Shown here: positions 41,778 to 51,454 of the stretch, in pieces | Position numbering within the stretch: the stretch's first letter is position 1 | How the letters are laid out: each line of letters opens with the position of its first letter | NCBI GenBank assembly: GCA_023387735.1 | Contig: JAEWHP010000035.1 | Coordinates: 396,081-460,080 of the forward strand | DNA from: Pseudomonadota bacterium | GTDB taxonomy: Bacteria > Pseudomonadota > Alphaproteobacteria > Rhizobiales > Xanthobacteraceae | Direction: 5' to 3' | Length of the DNA: 64,000 nt | Notes under the pieces: generated by a model | Database searches by the model: none | The model's input: only the letters and a program-made list of their open reading frames with translations | What the model was told of the DNA's origin: nothing | Made by a program: the position numbers and the translations under genes

Positions 41778-43436
41778 TCAGGACGCCGCCACCTTCCGCG
41801 GCGCTTCCGCCCGCTCCATCACAAAGCCCTCATACCCCTTGGCCGCAACGTCGTTGCAGATCTGCCGGTAGGGACCGACGCCGCCGATATAGGGCATGAA
41901 GATCCTCGGCTTGCCGGGGACGTTGGCGCCCATGTACCAGGAATTGGCCTGCGGATAGAGCGTGGTGTGGGCGACCTCGTTGACGTGGTCGACCCATTTG
42001 TCTTCGGAGTCGATGGCGGCCTCCATGGTGTCGAGGCCCTGCTCGCGCATATAGGCGAGGCAATCGGCGATCCAGTCGACGTGCTGCTCGATCGAGACGA
42101 TCATGTTCGACAGGACCGACGGGCTGCCCGGACCGGTGATGACGAACAGATTGGGAAAACCCGCGCTCATCAGGCCGAGATATGTGCGCGGACCAGCCGC
42201 CCATTTCTGGTTCAGCGTCTGACCATTCCGGCCGCGAATATCGATCTTGGCGACCGAGCCCGTCATCGCATCAAAGCCGGTGGCCAGCACCAGCGCATCG
42301 ACCTCGTATTCCTTGCCGCCCGTGCGCACCGCGTTTTCGGTGATCTCCTCGATCGGATTACTCTTGATATCCACCAGCGTCACGTTGGGACGGTTGAAGG
42401 TCGCGAAATAATCCGTGTCGATGCAGATGCGCTTGGAACCGATCGGATGACTGTCCGGCTGCAGCAGCTTTGCGGTCTGCGGATCTTCGACGATCTCCGC
42501 GATCTTCTCGCGGACAAAACTGGCGGCGGTGTCGTTGGCCGCCTGGTCCAGCGCCAGGTTGTTGTAGACCGACATGAAGGTGAGCCCGCCGCGGTCCCAG
42601 CGCGCCTGGTATTTCGAGCGGCGCTCGTTATCGCCGTCGTCGAGCGCGCCGCGGTCGGGCAATTCGGTATAGATGCCGTTTTTCGCCATCTCGCGCGCGA
42701 AGCGCCGGATCTCGGGATAATTGTCGCGAAATTTCTGCCGCTCCTCGGCGCTCAGCGCGGCATTGCGGGCGGGAATCGAGAAATTCGCGGTGCGCTGGAA
42801 CACCGTCAGGTGGCTCGCCTGCTCGGCTATGACCGGCACCGACTGGATCGCCGACGATCCGGTGCCGATGACGCCGACGCGCTGGCCGGTGAAATCCACC
42901 TCTTCATGCGGCCAGTGGCCGGTGTGATAGACCTTGCCCTTGAATCGATCGAGGCCCTTGATGTCGGGCATCCGCGCATTCGACAGGCAGCCGGTGGCGA
43001 GCACGACGAATTTCGCCGTGACCGTCTTGCCGTCGGAGGTTGAGACCGACCACGACGCGGCCGCCTCGTCGAATTCCGCGCGTTCGACGCGGGTGTTGAA
43101 CTGGATGTCGGGACGCAGGTTGAAGCGGTCGGCGACGTGGTTGGCGTATTTCAGGATCTCGGGCTGCGGCGCGTAGCGCTCGCTCCAGTCCCACTCCTGC
43201 TGCAATTCTTCCGAAAACGAATAGGAGTACTGCATGCTCTCGACGTCGCAGCGCGCACCGGGATAGCGGTTCCAGTACCAGGTGCCGCCGACACCGGAGC
43301 CCTGCTCATAGACCCGCGCCGTCATGCCCTGCCCGCGCAACCGGTGCAGCATATACATGCCGGCAAATCCCGCGCCGACCACGACGACGTCGTAGGTCTC
43401 GGTTGGGGTGGCGGTAACGGAAGGCATGGCGGACAT
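41778..43436 (-). CDS. Type I Baeyer-Villiger-like flavin monooxygenase
   Basis: A 552-residue NADPH-dependent flavoprotein. First Rossmann motif GAGFAG (21-26), the Baeyer-Villiger fingerprint FKGKVYHTGHWP (165-176, FxGxxxHxxxW), and a second Rossmann motif GTGSSA (191-196). Late segments LVLATGFDAMTGSVAKIDI and NLFVITGPGSPSVLSNM are typical of cyclohexanone/phenylacetone monooxygenases. It would insert oxygen next to a ketone to give an ester or lactone. The ATG at 43436 has AGGGAGTCC upstream; a second ATG at 43427 is possible. It may supply lactone substrates to hydrolases in the region, but no hydrolase is directly linked. Confidence 0.9.
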   Translation of the reverse strand: MSAMPSVTATPTETYDVVVVGAGFAGMYMLHRLRGQGMTARVYEQGSGVGGTWYWNRYPGARCDVESMQYSYSFSEELQQEWDWSERYAPQPEILKYANHVADRFNLRPDIQFNTRVERAEFDEAAASWSVSTSDGKTVTAKFVVLATGCLSNARMPDIKGLDRFKGKVYHTGHWPHEEVDFTGQRVGVIGTGSSAIQSVPVIAEQASHLTVFQRTANFSIPARNAALSAEERQKFRDNYPEIRRFAREMAKNGIYTELPDRGALDDGDNERRSKYQARWDRGGLTFMSVYNNLALDQAANDTAASFVREKIAEIVEDPQTAKLLQPDSHPIGSKRICIDTDYFATFNRPNVTLVDIKSNPIEEITENAVRTGGKEYEVDALVLATGFDAMTGSVAKIDIRGRNGQTLNQKWAAGPRTYLGLMSAGFPNLFVITGPGSPSVLSNMIVSIEQHVDWIADCLAYMREQGLDTMEAAIDSEDKWVDHVNEVAHTTLYPQANSWYMGANVPGKPRIFMPYIGGVGPYRQICNDVAAKGYEGFVMERAEAPRKVAAS

Positions 43437-43755
43437 GAAGGCGGACTCCCTGAATTTCTCTTTGATTTGGGAAGCAGCATTCCTGCCGCAGCGCCAGAGC
43501 GCAAGACGCAAATGCGCCGCGTGGCCTTGCATATTTTGCGAGGTGGAATGTTTCGATCCTCATGGTGAGGCGCGCATCTTGCGCGTCTCGAACCATGAGG
43601 CCACAGTGGGCCTTCATCCTTCGAGACGCGGCGAAGACGCCGCTCCTCAGGATGAGGTTCTGACAGTTGCTGCGCTTGGCATTCACGCCGGTAATGGGTT
43701 AGCGTTTCATCCAAGTCGAGCAGCACATGAATGCCGCCGCCGGGAGGACAAAGCC
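43437..43755. other. 319-bp intergenic region with divergent promoters and a family E repeat
   Basis: It lies between the monooxygenase (-) and the nitronate monooxygenase-like gene (+). About 100 bp (43557-43658) is a family E repeat. The remaining stretches (43437-43556 and 43659-43755) must hold the promoters. I see no small gene. Confidence 0.6.
43557..43658. repeat. Intergenic inverted repeat, family E
   Basis: ATCCTCATGGTGAGGCGCGC and CGTCTCGAACCATGAGG form one hairpin; TCCTTCGAGACGCGGCG and CGCCGCTCCTCAGGATGAGG form the other. The two halves are also partly complementary to each other. Unusually for this window, it sits between divergent genes and not convergent ones. Confidence 0.75.
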
Positions 43756-44889
43756 ATGAAATCGCCGATCTGCGACATGCTGGGAATTGAGTTTCCGCTG
43801 CTGGCTTTCAGCCATTGCCGCGACGTGGTGGCGGCCGTCAGCCGCGCCGGCGGTTTTGGCGTGCTGGGCGCGACGGCGCACTCGCCGGAGACCATCGAGC
43901 AGGAATTGAAATGGATCGACGATCACACCGACGGCAAGCCCTATGGGCTCGACGTGCTGATCCCGGAAAACATCTCGACCGCGGGCGAAAAGGACGTCAC
44001 CTGGAAAAGCCTGGAAGCGCGGATTTCGCCGCAGCATCGCGACTTCACCCGCAACCTCCTCAAGAAGTACGGCATCGAACTGACGACGACCAACGTCGCC
44101 GACAACCAGCCGCAACCGTTCGATGCGCAGCGCGCGCTCGAAGTGCTCGACGTCTCGTTCCGTCATCCGATCAGGCTGATTGCCAATGCGCTCGGCGTGC
44201 CGCCCAAGGCAATGATCGACATGGGCCGCAAGCATGATGTTCCGGTTGCGGCGCTGGTCGGCTCCAAGGAGCATGCGCTGCGGCAGGTCGCGGCCGGCGT
44301 CGACATTCTCGTGGCCCAGGGCACCGAGGCCGGCGGCCATTGCGGCGAGGTCTCGACCATGGTGCTGGTGCCCGAGGTGATCAAGGCGATCAAGCCGATC
44401 CGCAACGTGCCGGTGCTGGCCGCGGGCGGCATCATGACCGGGGCGCAGATGGCGGCCTGCATGGCGATGGGCGCGGCCGGCGCATGGACTGGATCGGTGT
44501 GGCTGGCGACGGTTGAGTCCGAGACCACCGAGATCTTCCGCGAGAAGATGATCGCGGCCTCGTCCCGCGACGCGGTCCGCTCCAAGGGCCGCACGGGAAA
44601 ACCAGCGCGGCAGTTGCGCTCGGTGTGGACCGATGCATGGGACCGCGGCCCGGACAGCCCAGGCGCGCTGCCGATGCCGCTGCAGAGCATCATCAGCCGC
44701 GATGCCTTCAACTCGATCGACCGCGCCGCCGCCGCGGGCAATGTGCAGGCGCGCGACCTCGTCAGCTATTTCGTCGGCCAGGGCGTCGGCCTGATCGACA
44801 GCGTGAAATCGGCCGGCGCGGTGGTGCAGGAATTCAAGGAAGACTTTGCCGACGCGGTGGAGCATATGAATGCGCTGATGGAGGAGTGA
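43756..44889 (+). CDS. Nitronate monooxygenase-like FMN protein
   Basis: A 377-residue TIM-barrel FMN protein of the NMO/2-nitropropane dioxygenase family. The start MKSPICDMLGIEFPLLAF, the phosphate-binding segment VPVLAAGGIMTGAQMAACMAMGA and ILVAQGTEAGGHCGEVST (with the GGH motif near the flavin) are diagnostic. The ATG at 43756 has GGGAGGA upstream. Members oxidise nitronates or act as enoyl reductases, so the substrate is open. It may be followed in the same transcript by the thiolase-like gene across a family C repeat. Confidence 0.85.
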   Translation: MKSPICDMLGIEFPLLAFSHCRDVVAAVSRAGGFGVLGATAHSPETIEQELKWIDDHTDGKPYGLDVLIPENISTAGEKDVTWKSLEARISPQHRDFTRNLLKKYGIELTTTNVADNQPQPFDAQRALEVLDVSFRHPIRLIANALGVPPKAMIDMGRKHDVPVAALVGSKEHALRQVAAGVDILVAQGTEAGGHCGEVSTMVLVPEVIKAIKPIRNVPVLAAGGIMTGAQMAACMAMGAAGAWTGSVWLATVESETTEIFREKMIAASSRDAVRSKGRTGKPARQLRSVWTDAWDRGPDSPGALPMPLQSIISRDAFNSIDRAAAAGNVQARDLVSYFVGQGVGLIDSVKSAGAVVQEFKEDFADAVEHMNALMEE

Positions 44890-44901
44890 TTCCGAAATCT
44901 T

Positions 44902-44982
44902 GTAGGGTGGGCAGAGCGAAGCGTGCCCGCCATCTAATGCACGGCTCGTGAGGGTGGGCACGCTACGCTTTGCCCACCCTAC
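44902..44982. repeat. Intergenic inverted repeat, family C
   Basis: GTAGGGTGGGCAGAGCGAAG and GCTACGCTTTGCCCACCCTAC form the outer arms, with inner GTGCCCGCC and AGGGTGGGCACG. It lies between two same-strand genes. Confidence 0.8.
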
Positions 44983-45021
44983 GGGTCCAACGATGACGAG
45001 CTAAAGAGAAACGCAAAACAG

Positions 45022-46536
45022 ATGCCCAACTCCCCTCTCCCCGAAGACCGCATTCCCGTCATCGTCGGCGTCGGCGAAATCGTCGACCGGCCGAAGAACA
45101 TCGCCGCAGGGCGCGAGCCGCTGGCGCTGCTCGAACACGCGGTGCGGCGCGCGGAAGCCGATAGCGGGGCGAAGCTGCTCGGCGACCTCGGCTCGCTCGA
45201 CGTCGTCAACTTCCTGAGCTGGCGCTACCGCGATCCCGAGAAGCAACTCGCCGAGCGGCTCGGCGCCACGCCAGCGCATTGCTATTACGGCCCGGTCGGC
45301 GGCGAGAGCCCGATCCGCTACATTCACGAAGCGGCGCTGCGCATTGCGCGCGGCGAGTGCAGCGTGGCGGTGGTCTGTGGCGCGGAAGCGCAGTCGACCG
45401 CGACCAAGGCCGAGCGTGGCGGCATCTCGCTGCCGTGGACGCCGTTCGCCCATGACGTCGAAGAGCCGAAGCGCGGCGCGGTGTTCCAGAAGCCGATGGC
45501 GGTAAAGCTCGGCGTGTTCCGCCCGATCACCGTCTACCCGCTCTATGAATCGGCTACGTCGGCACACTGGGGCCAGACGCCGCGCGAGGCGCTTGCGGAA
45601 TCCGGCGCGCTGTGGTCGACCTATTCGAAGGTCGCCTCGGAGAATCCGAATTCGTGGCTGCAAAAGCACTTCTCGCCCGACGAGATCACGACGCCAACCG
45701 CGGACAACCGGCTGATTGCCTGGCCGTATACAAAGCTGATGGTGGCCAATCCGACCGTCAACATGGGCGGCGCAGTGCTGCTGACGTCACTGGCGAAGGC
45801 ACGTGCGGCGGGCGTGCCGGAGGATCGACTGGTCTATCCGCTCGGCGGCGCGTCGGCGGAAGAGCCGCGCGACTACCTGGTGCGCGACCAGTTCTACGAG
45901 AGCCATCCGCAAAATGCCGTGCTCAAGGCGGTGATGGACCTGGTCGAGGGCGACGGCAAAAAATTCGACGCCATCGAACTCTATAGCTGTTTTCCCTGCG
46001 TGCCGAAGATGGCGCGGCGGACGCTGGGCCTGGGTCCCGACGTGCAGCCGACGGTGACCGGCGGGCTCACATTTTTCGGCGCTCCGCTCAACACCTACAT
46101 GACGCATGCGGCGATCGCGATGGTGCGCAAGCTTCGCGAGGGCGGCAAGCTCGGCCTGCTCTACGGCCAGGGCGGCTTCGTTACCAAGCATCACGGGCTG
46201 GTGGTGTCGCGCGAGGCGCCGAAACAGGCGCTCACGCAGGACGTCAGCGTCCAGGCCGAGGCCGACCGCAACCGCCGCAAGGTGCCGGAGTTCGTCACTG
46301 AAGCCTCAGGCAAGGGCAAGGTCGAGAGCTTCACCGTGATCTACAAGGGCAAGGGCGAAGTCGAGCACGGCGTGGTCATGATGCGCACCGAGGCCGATCA
46401 GCGCGCACTCGCGCGTATTCCTGCCAATGATGCGGCGACGCTCGCGCATCTGCAGAACATGGATCGGACGCCGGTGGGCACGCTCGGCAATGTCACCACG
46501 GCCGAAGACGGCGTGCTGGAGTGGCGGGTGGGCTAG
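45022..46536 (+). CDS. Thiolase-like protein (TLP1-like) lacking the catalytic cysteine
   Basis: A 504-residue thiolase-superfamily protein, about 100 residues longer than normal thiolases because of an extra C-terminal domain (roughly 410-504, KGKVESFTVIYKGKGEVEHG). This is the layout of the mycobacterial thiolase-like protein type 1 group. Where the nucleophilic Cys should lie, the sequence reads GPVGGESPIRY (93-96 GGES), with no Cys. The start PVIVGVGEIVDRP and MGGAVLLTS are conserved. It may bind acyl-CoA without cleaving it. The ATG at 45022 has only weak AAAGAGAAACG upstream. No partner gene is adjacent. Confidence 0.82.
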   Translation: MPNSPLPEDRIPVIVGVGEIVDRPKNIAAGREPLALLEHAVRRAEADSGAKLLGDLGSLDVVNFLSWRYRDPEKQLAERLGATPAHCYYGPVGGESPIRYIHEAALRIARGECSVAVVCGAEAQSTATKAERGGISLPWTPFAHDVEEPKRGAVFQKPMAVKLGVFRPITVYPLYESATSAHWGQTPREALAESGALWSTYSKVASENPNSWLQKHFSPDEITTPTADNRLIAWPYTKLMVANPTVNMGGAVLLTSLAKARAAGVPEDRLVYPLGGASAEEPRDYLVRDQFYESHPQNAVLKAVMDLVEGDGKKFDAIELYSCFPCVPKMARRTLGLGPDVQPTVTGGLTFFGAPLNTYMTHAAIAMVRKLREGGKLGLLYGQGGFVTKHHGLVVSREAPKQALTQDVSVQAEADRNRRKVPEFVTEASGKGKVESFTVIYKGKGEVEHGVVMMRTEADQRALARIPANDAATLAHLQNMDRTPVGTLGNVTTAEDGVLEWRVG

Positions 46537-46558
46537 CTTTTCACCGTAGATTCCTTTT

Positions 46559-46697
46559 CCTTCTCCCCTTGTGGGAGAAGGTGCCTTGCCGAAGGCAAGG
46601 CGGATGAGGGGTCTCTATCCGCGGAGACAGACCCCTCACCCGTCTCGAATGAGCTTCCGCTCATTCGATCCACCCTCTCCCACAAGGGGAGAGGGGA
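46559..46697. repeat. Intergenic inverted repeat, family F
   Basis: CCTTCTCCCCTTGTGGGAGA and CTCTCCCACAAGGGGAGAGG form the outer arms. GCCTTGCCGAAGGCAAGGC, AGACCCCTCA/TGAGGGGTCT and AATGAGCTTCCGCTCATT are inner units. It lies between the convergent thiolase-like and RND-adaptor genes and is probably terminator-like for both. Confidence 0.8.
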
Positions 46698-46707
46698 ATG
46701 AGAGCCC

Positions 46708-47913
46708 CTACCCCTTCACGTCCTGCTTTTCGGACGCCGTCGCCGGCTTGCCCTTGGCACCGGCACCGGCACCGGCGACGCGGACCTGATCGCCATCGGC
46801 GAGACCATCCGGCGGCGCGATGATGACGCGGTCGTCGGCGGCGAGGCCCGAGGCGATTTCGATCTCCTTGCCGAGGTCGCGGGCGATCGTCACGGTCTTG
46901 AACCGCACCTTCTCGTCGGCGCCGACGGTGGCGACCCGCAGGCCATCCTTGTTGAAGATGAGCGCGCTGGAGGGAATGTGCAGCGGCACGGCGTCGCGCT
47001 CGAGCGACAGGCGGACGCTGGCGAAGCCTCCGGGCATCAGTTCGCCGCCGGCATTGTCGAGCGCGAGCTGCATGCGCGTGGTTCCCGACCCGACATCGAC
47101 CGATTGCGAGGAGGCCTCCACCGTCGCCGCGAACGTGCGGTTCGGATATTCCGGCATCGTCAGCACGGCCTTCGCCCCGATCCTGACCGCCGGGACATAG
47201 TTCTGCGGCACGTTGACGTAGACGCGCAGCTTGGTGATGTCGGAGACCACGAACATCGCCGGCCCCGCGCCTCCGCCGGCATTGATCAGCGCGCCGACAT
47301 CGGTCTCGCGCGAGGTGACGACGCCGTCAAACGGCACGGTGATCTTCTTGTAGCCGGCCAGCGCCTCCAGCCGCTCGACATTCGCCTGCCCGGATTTGAC
47401 GGCAGCCTTCTTGTTGTTGAGGTCGGCGGTGCGCTCGTCGATTTCCTGCATCGAGACGAAGTTGGAGGCGAGCAGCGTCTTGCGCCGGTTCAGCGTCGCC
47501 TCCGACAGCTGCGCGCTCGACTGCTGGCTGATGAGGTCGGCCTTGGCCTGCAGCAATTGCTGGTCGAGGTCCGGGGCCTCGATCTCGGCGATCACGTCGC
47601 CGGCCTTGACCTTGGCGCCGATATCGGCGCTCCAGCTCTTGAGATAGCCGCTGACGCGGGCAAAGATCGGCGCGCGCGAATAGGCCTCCAGCCGGCCAGG
47701 CAGATCGATCGTCGGATTGAGCGCGCGGGCGGCCGGCGGCGCGACCGCCACCGTCGGGATCGCCTGGGCGTCGGTCCATTCCTTCAGTTTGGCGCTGGAA
47801 TCCTCGCGGGCACGGATGCCGGTGGCGACGATCAGCCCCGCCCCGATCACGGCCACGACCCCGAATAGGCCCAGCTTCCGGCGCGAGACCGGCGGGCGCG
47901 GTTCAGTAGGCAT
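46708..47913 (-). CDS. RND efflux periplasmic adaptor (membrane fusion protein)
   Basis: A 401-residue adaptor. A single N-terminal membrane anchor (about 14-30, GLFGVVAVIGAGLIVATG), then a lipoyl-like segment (YLKSWSADIGAKVKAGDVIAEI, and ITVPFDGVVTSRETDVGA), a helical hairpin between them (LISQQSSAQLSEATLNRRKT region), and a beta-barrel domain ending with a Lys/Ala/Gly-rich tail. It bridges the inner-membrane pump and an outer-membrane channel. It overlaps the stop side of the pump gene start by 11 bp, being second in the operon. Confidence 0.9.
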   Translation of the reverse strand: MPTEPRPPVSRRKLGLFGVVAVIGAGLIVATGIRAREDSSAKLKEWTDAQAIPTVAVAPPAARALNPTIDLPGRLEAYSRAPIFARVSGYLKSWSADIGAKVKAGDVIAEIEAPDLDQQLLQAKADLISQQSSAQLSEATLNRRKTLLASNFVSMQEIDERTADLNNKKAAVKSGQANVERLEALAGYKKITVPFDGVVTSRETDVGALINAGGGAGPAMFVVSDITKLRVYVNVPQNYVPAVRIGAKAVLTMPEYPNRTFAATVEASSQSVDVGSGTTRMQLALDNAGGELMPGGFASVRLSLERDAVPLHIPSSALIFNKDGLRVATVGADEKVRFKTVTIARDLGKEIEIASGLAADDRVIIAPPDGLADGDQVRVAGAGAGAKGKPATASEKQDVKG

Positions 47914-50900
47914 GCGGCATCTCCGGTGCGGCGGCGGCTTTGGCGCCTTGTTTCTTGTGTACCATGCTGAACACCACGGGAACGAACATCAGCGTGGCGA
48001 TCGTTGCAAAAATCAGACCGCCGATCACGGCGCGGCCGAGCGGCGCATTCTGCTCGCCGCCCTCGCCGAGCCCGAGCGCCATCGGCAACATGCCGATGAT
48101 CATCGCGAGCGCGGTCATCAGCACCGGGCGGAAGCGGACGAAGCCGGCCTCCAGCGCGGCGGCAACGGGATCGCCGAGTTCTTCGTAACGCTCGCGGGCA
48201 AAACTGATCACCAGCACGCTGTTGGCGGTCGCCACGCCCATGCACATGATCGCGCCGGTCAGCGCCGGCACCGACAGCGTGGTCTGGGTCGTGAACAGCA
48301 TCCAGACGATGCCGGCGAGCGCCGCCGGAAGCGCCGTGATGATCACGAACGGGTCGGACCAGGACTGGAAGTTCACCACGATCAGGAAGTAGATCAGCAC
48401 AATGGCCCCCAGCAGTCCGAACAGCAGGCCGGAGAACGCGCTGTTCATGGTCTCGACCTGGCCGAGCAGAACGACGGTCGAGCCTTTCGGGACGTCCTTT
48501 GCGGTGTCCGCCATCGCGGCCCTGACATCGGCCGCGACCGCGCCCAGATCGCGGCCCTGCGGGGTCGCGAAAATCTGCACCATCGGCTGGATGTCGTACT
48601 GGGAAACGACGGCGCTCGATGTCGATCGCTTGATGTCGGCGATGCCGCCCAGGATCGGCGCCTGCGTGTTGCCGGTCGCCGTGATCGGCAGCGCCTGCAG
48701 TGCGCTCAGCGAATCCATCTTGTATTGCGGCGTCTGCATCACGATCGAATAGGACACGCCGTTGTCGGGGTTGAGGTAGTAGGTCGGGGCGACCTGCGAA
48801 CTGCCGGCCAGATTGACCACGAGGCTGTTGGTGACGTCGCGCTCGGTCAGCCCGACATATTGCGCGCGCGTGCGGTCGACCTCGATATTGAAGGTCGGCG
48901 CGTTCGGCGATTGCTGGATGCGCGCGTCCGCAATGCCGGGGATTTTCCGGATACGGCTGAGCAGCTGGTTCGCGTAGGCGAAATTCGCCTCCTTGTTGGC
49001 GCCGCGAATCTGCAGGTCGATCGGCGCCGGCGCGCCGAAATTCAGGATCTGGCTGACGATGTCGGCCGGCAGGAACGAGAAGTTCATGCCGGGAAACAAC
49101 CGCGGCAATTGCTCGCGCAACTCGCGGACATAGTCGTCCGTGGGCTTGTGGCCTTCCCTGAGCTTGATCTGGATGTCGCCGTCGGCAGGCCCGATCACGC
49201 CGGTGTTGTTGTAGGTCATGTTGATGCCCGATATCGGCATCCCGATATTGTCGGTCAGCGTCTCGATCTCGCCCGGCGGAATGATCTTGCGGATCGCCTT
49301 CTGCACGTCGGCGAGCTGGTTGGCGGTCTCCTCGACGCGGGTGCCGACCTGGGTCCGGACATGCATCAGGATGTTGCCGGCATCGACCGCCGGGAAGAAG
49401 TTGCGCCCCAGGAACGGCACCAGCGCGAAGGACGCGCCGACGACGCAGAGGAAGCCGATCACGAACACCGCACGATGCGCCAGCGCCATGGCCAGCAAAC
49501 CGCGGTAGCCGCCGCGAATGCGCTCGAACCGCGCCTCGAAGCCGCGCTGGAACCAGACCAGCGGATTGCGCGACTTCGGCGGCTCGCCCTCGTGATGGAC
49601 ATGCGGTTGCAGCAAATAATTCGCCATGGTCGGCACCAGCGTGCGCGACAGGATGAACGACCAGATCATCGCGAACATCACGGCTTCCGCCATCGGCACG
49701 AACAGGAAGCGCGCGACGCCGGTGAGAAAGAACATCGGCACGAACACGATGCAGATGCAGAGCAGCGACACGAAGGCCGGCGTCACGATCTGGTTGGCGC
49801 CGTCGAGGATGGACTGCTCGACCGGTTTGCCCTGCTCGAGATGGTAGTTGATGTTCTCGATGGTCACGGTGGCATCGTCGACGAGGATGCCGACCGCGAG
49901 CGCGAGGCCGCCGAGCGTCATGATGTTCAGCGTCTCGCCGATCGCCGACAGCATGATGATGGCGCCGAGCACGGAGAGCGGGATCGAGACCGCGATGATG
50001 ACGGTCGAGCGCCAGCTGCCGAGGAACAGGAGGATCATGACGCTGGTGAGCAGCGCGGCGATCACGCCTTCGAGGGCGACACCCTCGATCGCGCCACGGA
50101 CGAACACCGACTGGTCGCCAATGAAGCCGATCTTCAGCGCATCCGGCAGCTGGTCCTTGACGTCGATCACCTTCTGCTTGATGCCGGCGATGATGTCGAG
50201 CGTCGAGGTCGCGCCCGCCTTCAGCACCATCATCAGCACCGAGCGATTGCCGTCGACATGGACGATGTTGGTCTGCGGCGGATTGCCGTCGCGCACGGTC
50301 GCGACGTCGCGCACATAGACCATCGCACCGTTGACGGTCTTGATCGGCAGATTGCCGAGTTCGTCGATCTTGAGCGGCGAGTTGTTGAGCTGAATGCTGT
50401 ACTCGAAGGTGCCGATCTTCTGGGTACCGACCGGCGTAATCAGGTTCTGTGCGGCGAGCGCGTTGGCGACGTCCTGGCCGGACAGGCCGCGAGCCTGGAG
50501 CGCGGTGGGATCGAGGTCGATCTGGATCTGGCGCTGCTTGCCACCGAACGGATAGGGGATGGCTGCGCCGGGCACGGTGACCAGCGGCGTGCGCAGATTG
50601 TTGATGCCGATATCGGCCAGGTTCTGCTCGGTGAGGCCGTCGCCCGACAACGCCACCTGGATGATCGGCACGGTGGAGGCGGAATAGTTCAGGATCAGGG
50701 GCGGCGTCGCGCCCGGCGGCATCTGCTTGAGCAGCGTCTGCGAGATCGCGGTGACTTGCGCGTTGGCGGTCCGAATGTCGACGTTCGGCTGGAAGAAGAT
50801 CTTGATGATACCGAAGCCGTTGTAGGAGTTGGCGACGATGTGCTCGATGTCGTTGACCGTCGTCGTCAGCGCGCGCTGGAACGGCGTCGTGATGCGGCCG

Positions 50901-51082
50901 GACATCTGGTCGGGCGGCAGGCCGGTGTACTGCCAGACCACGCCGATCACGGGGATGCGGATGTCCGGGAAGATGTCGGTCGGCGTCCGCAGCGCCGCCA
51001 GCGGTCCGATGATCAGGAGCAGGAGCGCGAGCACGACAAACGTATAGGGTCGGCTCAGGGCAATACGAACCAGAGCAATCAT
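47903..51082 (-). CDS. RND efflux transporter permease subunit (AcrB/MdtB family)
   Basis: A 1059-residue inner-membrane proton antiporter with twelve expected membrane segments and two large periplasmic loops. TM1 is about 13-31 (YTFVVLALLLLIIGPLAAL). The proton-relay pair is in AVGILVDDATVTIEN in TM4. Other landmarks are RKIIPPGEIETLTDNI in the porter domain and RPVLMTALAMIIGMLPMALG in TM11. It starts at the ATG at 51082. It precedes its adaptor gene with an 11-bp overlap. No TolC-type gene or regulator is adjacent, so the pump must borrow an outer-membrane channel. Confidence 0.94.
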   Translation of the reverse strand: MIALVRIALSRPYTFVVLALLLLIIGPLAALRTPTDIFPDIRIPVIGVVWQYTGLPPDQMSGRITTPFQRALTTTVNDIEHIVANSYNGFGIIKIFFQPNVDIRTANAQVTAISQTLLKQMPPGATPPLILNYSASTVPIIQVALSGDGLTEQNLADIGINNLRTPLVTVPGAAIPYPFGGKQRQIQIDLDPTALQARGLSGQDVANALAAQNLITPVGTQKIGTFEYSIQLNNSPLKIDELGNLPIKTVNGAMVYVRDVATVRDGNPPQTNIVHVDGNRSVLMMVLKAGATSTLDIIAGIKQKVIDVKDQLPDALKIGFIGDQSVFVRGAIEGVALEGVIAALLTSVMILLFLGSWRSTVIIAVSIPLSVLGAIIMLSAIGETLNIMTLGGLALAVGILVDDATVTIENINYHLEQGKPVEQSILDGANQIVTPAFVSLLCICIVFVPMFFLTGVARFLFVPMAEAVMFAMIWSFILSRTLVPTMANYLLQPHVHHEGEPPKSRNPLVWFQRGFEARFERIRGGYRGLLAMALAHRAVFVIGFLCVVGASFALVPFLGRNFFPAVDAGNILMHVRTQVGTRVEETANQLADVQKAIRKIIPPGEIETLTDNIGMPISGINMTYNNTGVIGPADGDIQIKLREGHKPTDDYVRELREQLPRLFPGMNFSFLPADIVSQILNFGAPAPIDLQIRGANKEANFAYANQLLSRIRKIPGIADARIQQSPNAPTFNIEVDRTRAQYVGLTERDVTNSLVVNLAGSSQVAPTYYLNPDNGVSYSIVMQTPQYKMDSLSALQALPITATGNTQAPILGGIADIKRSTSSAVVSQYDIQPMVQIFATPQGRDLGAVAADVRAAMADTAKDVPKGSTVVLLGQVETMNSAFSGLLFGLLGAIVLIYFLIVVNFQSWSDPFVIITALPAALAGIVWMLFTTQTTLSVPALTGAIMCMGVATANSVLVISFARERYEELGDPVAAALEAGFVRFRPVLMTALAMIIGMLPMALGLGEGGEQNAPLGRAVIGGLIFATIATLMFVPVVFSMVHKKQGAKAAAAPEMPHAY

Positions 51083-51454
51083 GCGCCAGGCAATTCCGGG
51101 TCAATCGAGAATACGGAATCCGCCCCCGCGGGGATCCCCGTCTCCCTTTACCCGAGCACCGCCGAAAACGCTAATCTTCGGCGGCTTTGCCGACTTCACT
51201 TCCCTGCTACCGCGCTGCAAAATCGACATCGCAGCCATGCGTCCGTGACGGGAACGTTCTTTCGCATGGCAGCCTCAAATCAAATCGCGAGCAGGTGTTC
51301 GTTCGGCCTTTATCGAAAGCGGAATTTGACCATCGATGAAACCGTGAACCCCTACCATTGATCCTACCGGCGCGCACCGTCATGCTGCCGGCCAAAGAAA
51401 ACGAGCGGCGCCTGGGGCGCCGCTCGTCGTCAGATCGACAGGTTCTTGCGAAGC
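51083..51454. other. 372-bp intergenic region upstream of the RND operon
   Basis: It holds the RND promoter and, at 51394-51427, the terminator of the upstream chemoreceptor gene. A GCCGAA...TTCGGC hairpin (about 51162-51182) lies in the likely RND leader. No gene recognised; short open frames here look random. Confidence 0.55.
51394..51427 (-). terminator. Rho-independent terminator of the chemoreceptor gene
   Basis: Read on the minus strand, ACGAGCGGCGCC and GGCGCCGCTCGT form a 12-bp GC-rich stem with a short loop, followed by TTTCTTT. It lies 28 bp after the chemoreceptor stop. This is the clearest intrinsic terminator in the window. Confidence 0.85.

Noticed and set aside
47717..51361. 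A very long open frame (over 1200 codons) on the + strand opposite the RND permease, rich in Arg, Asp, His and Glu
   Set aside because: It is antisense to a clear RND pump gene. GC-rich codon use leaves the opposite strand open. The translation is low-complexity (many DH/RR/ER runs) and has no domain pattern.
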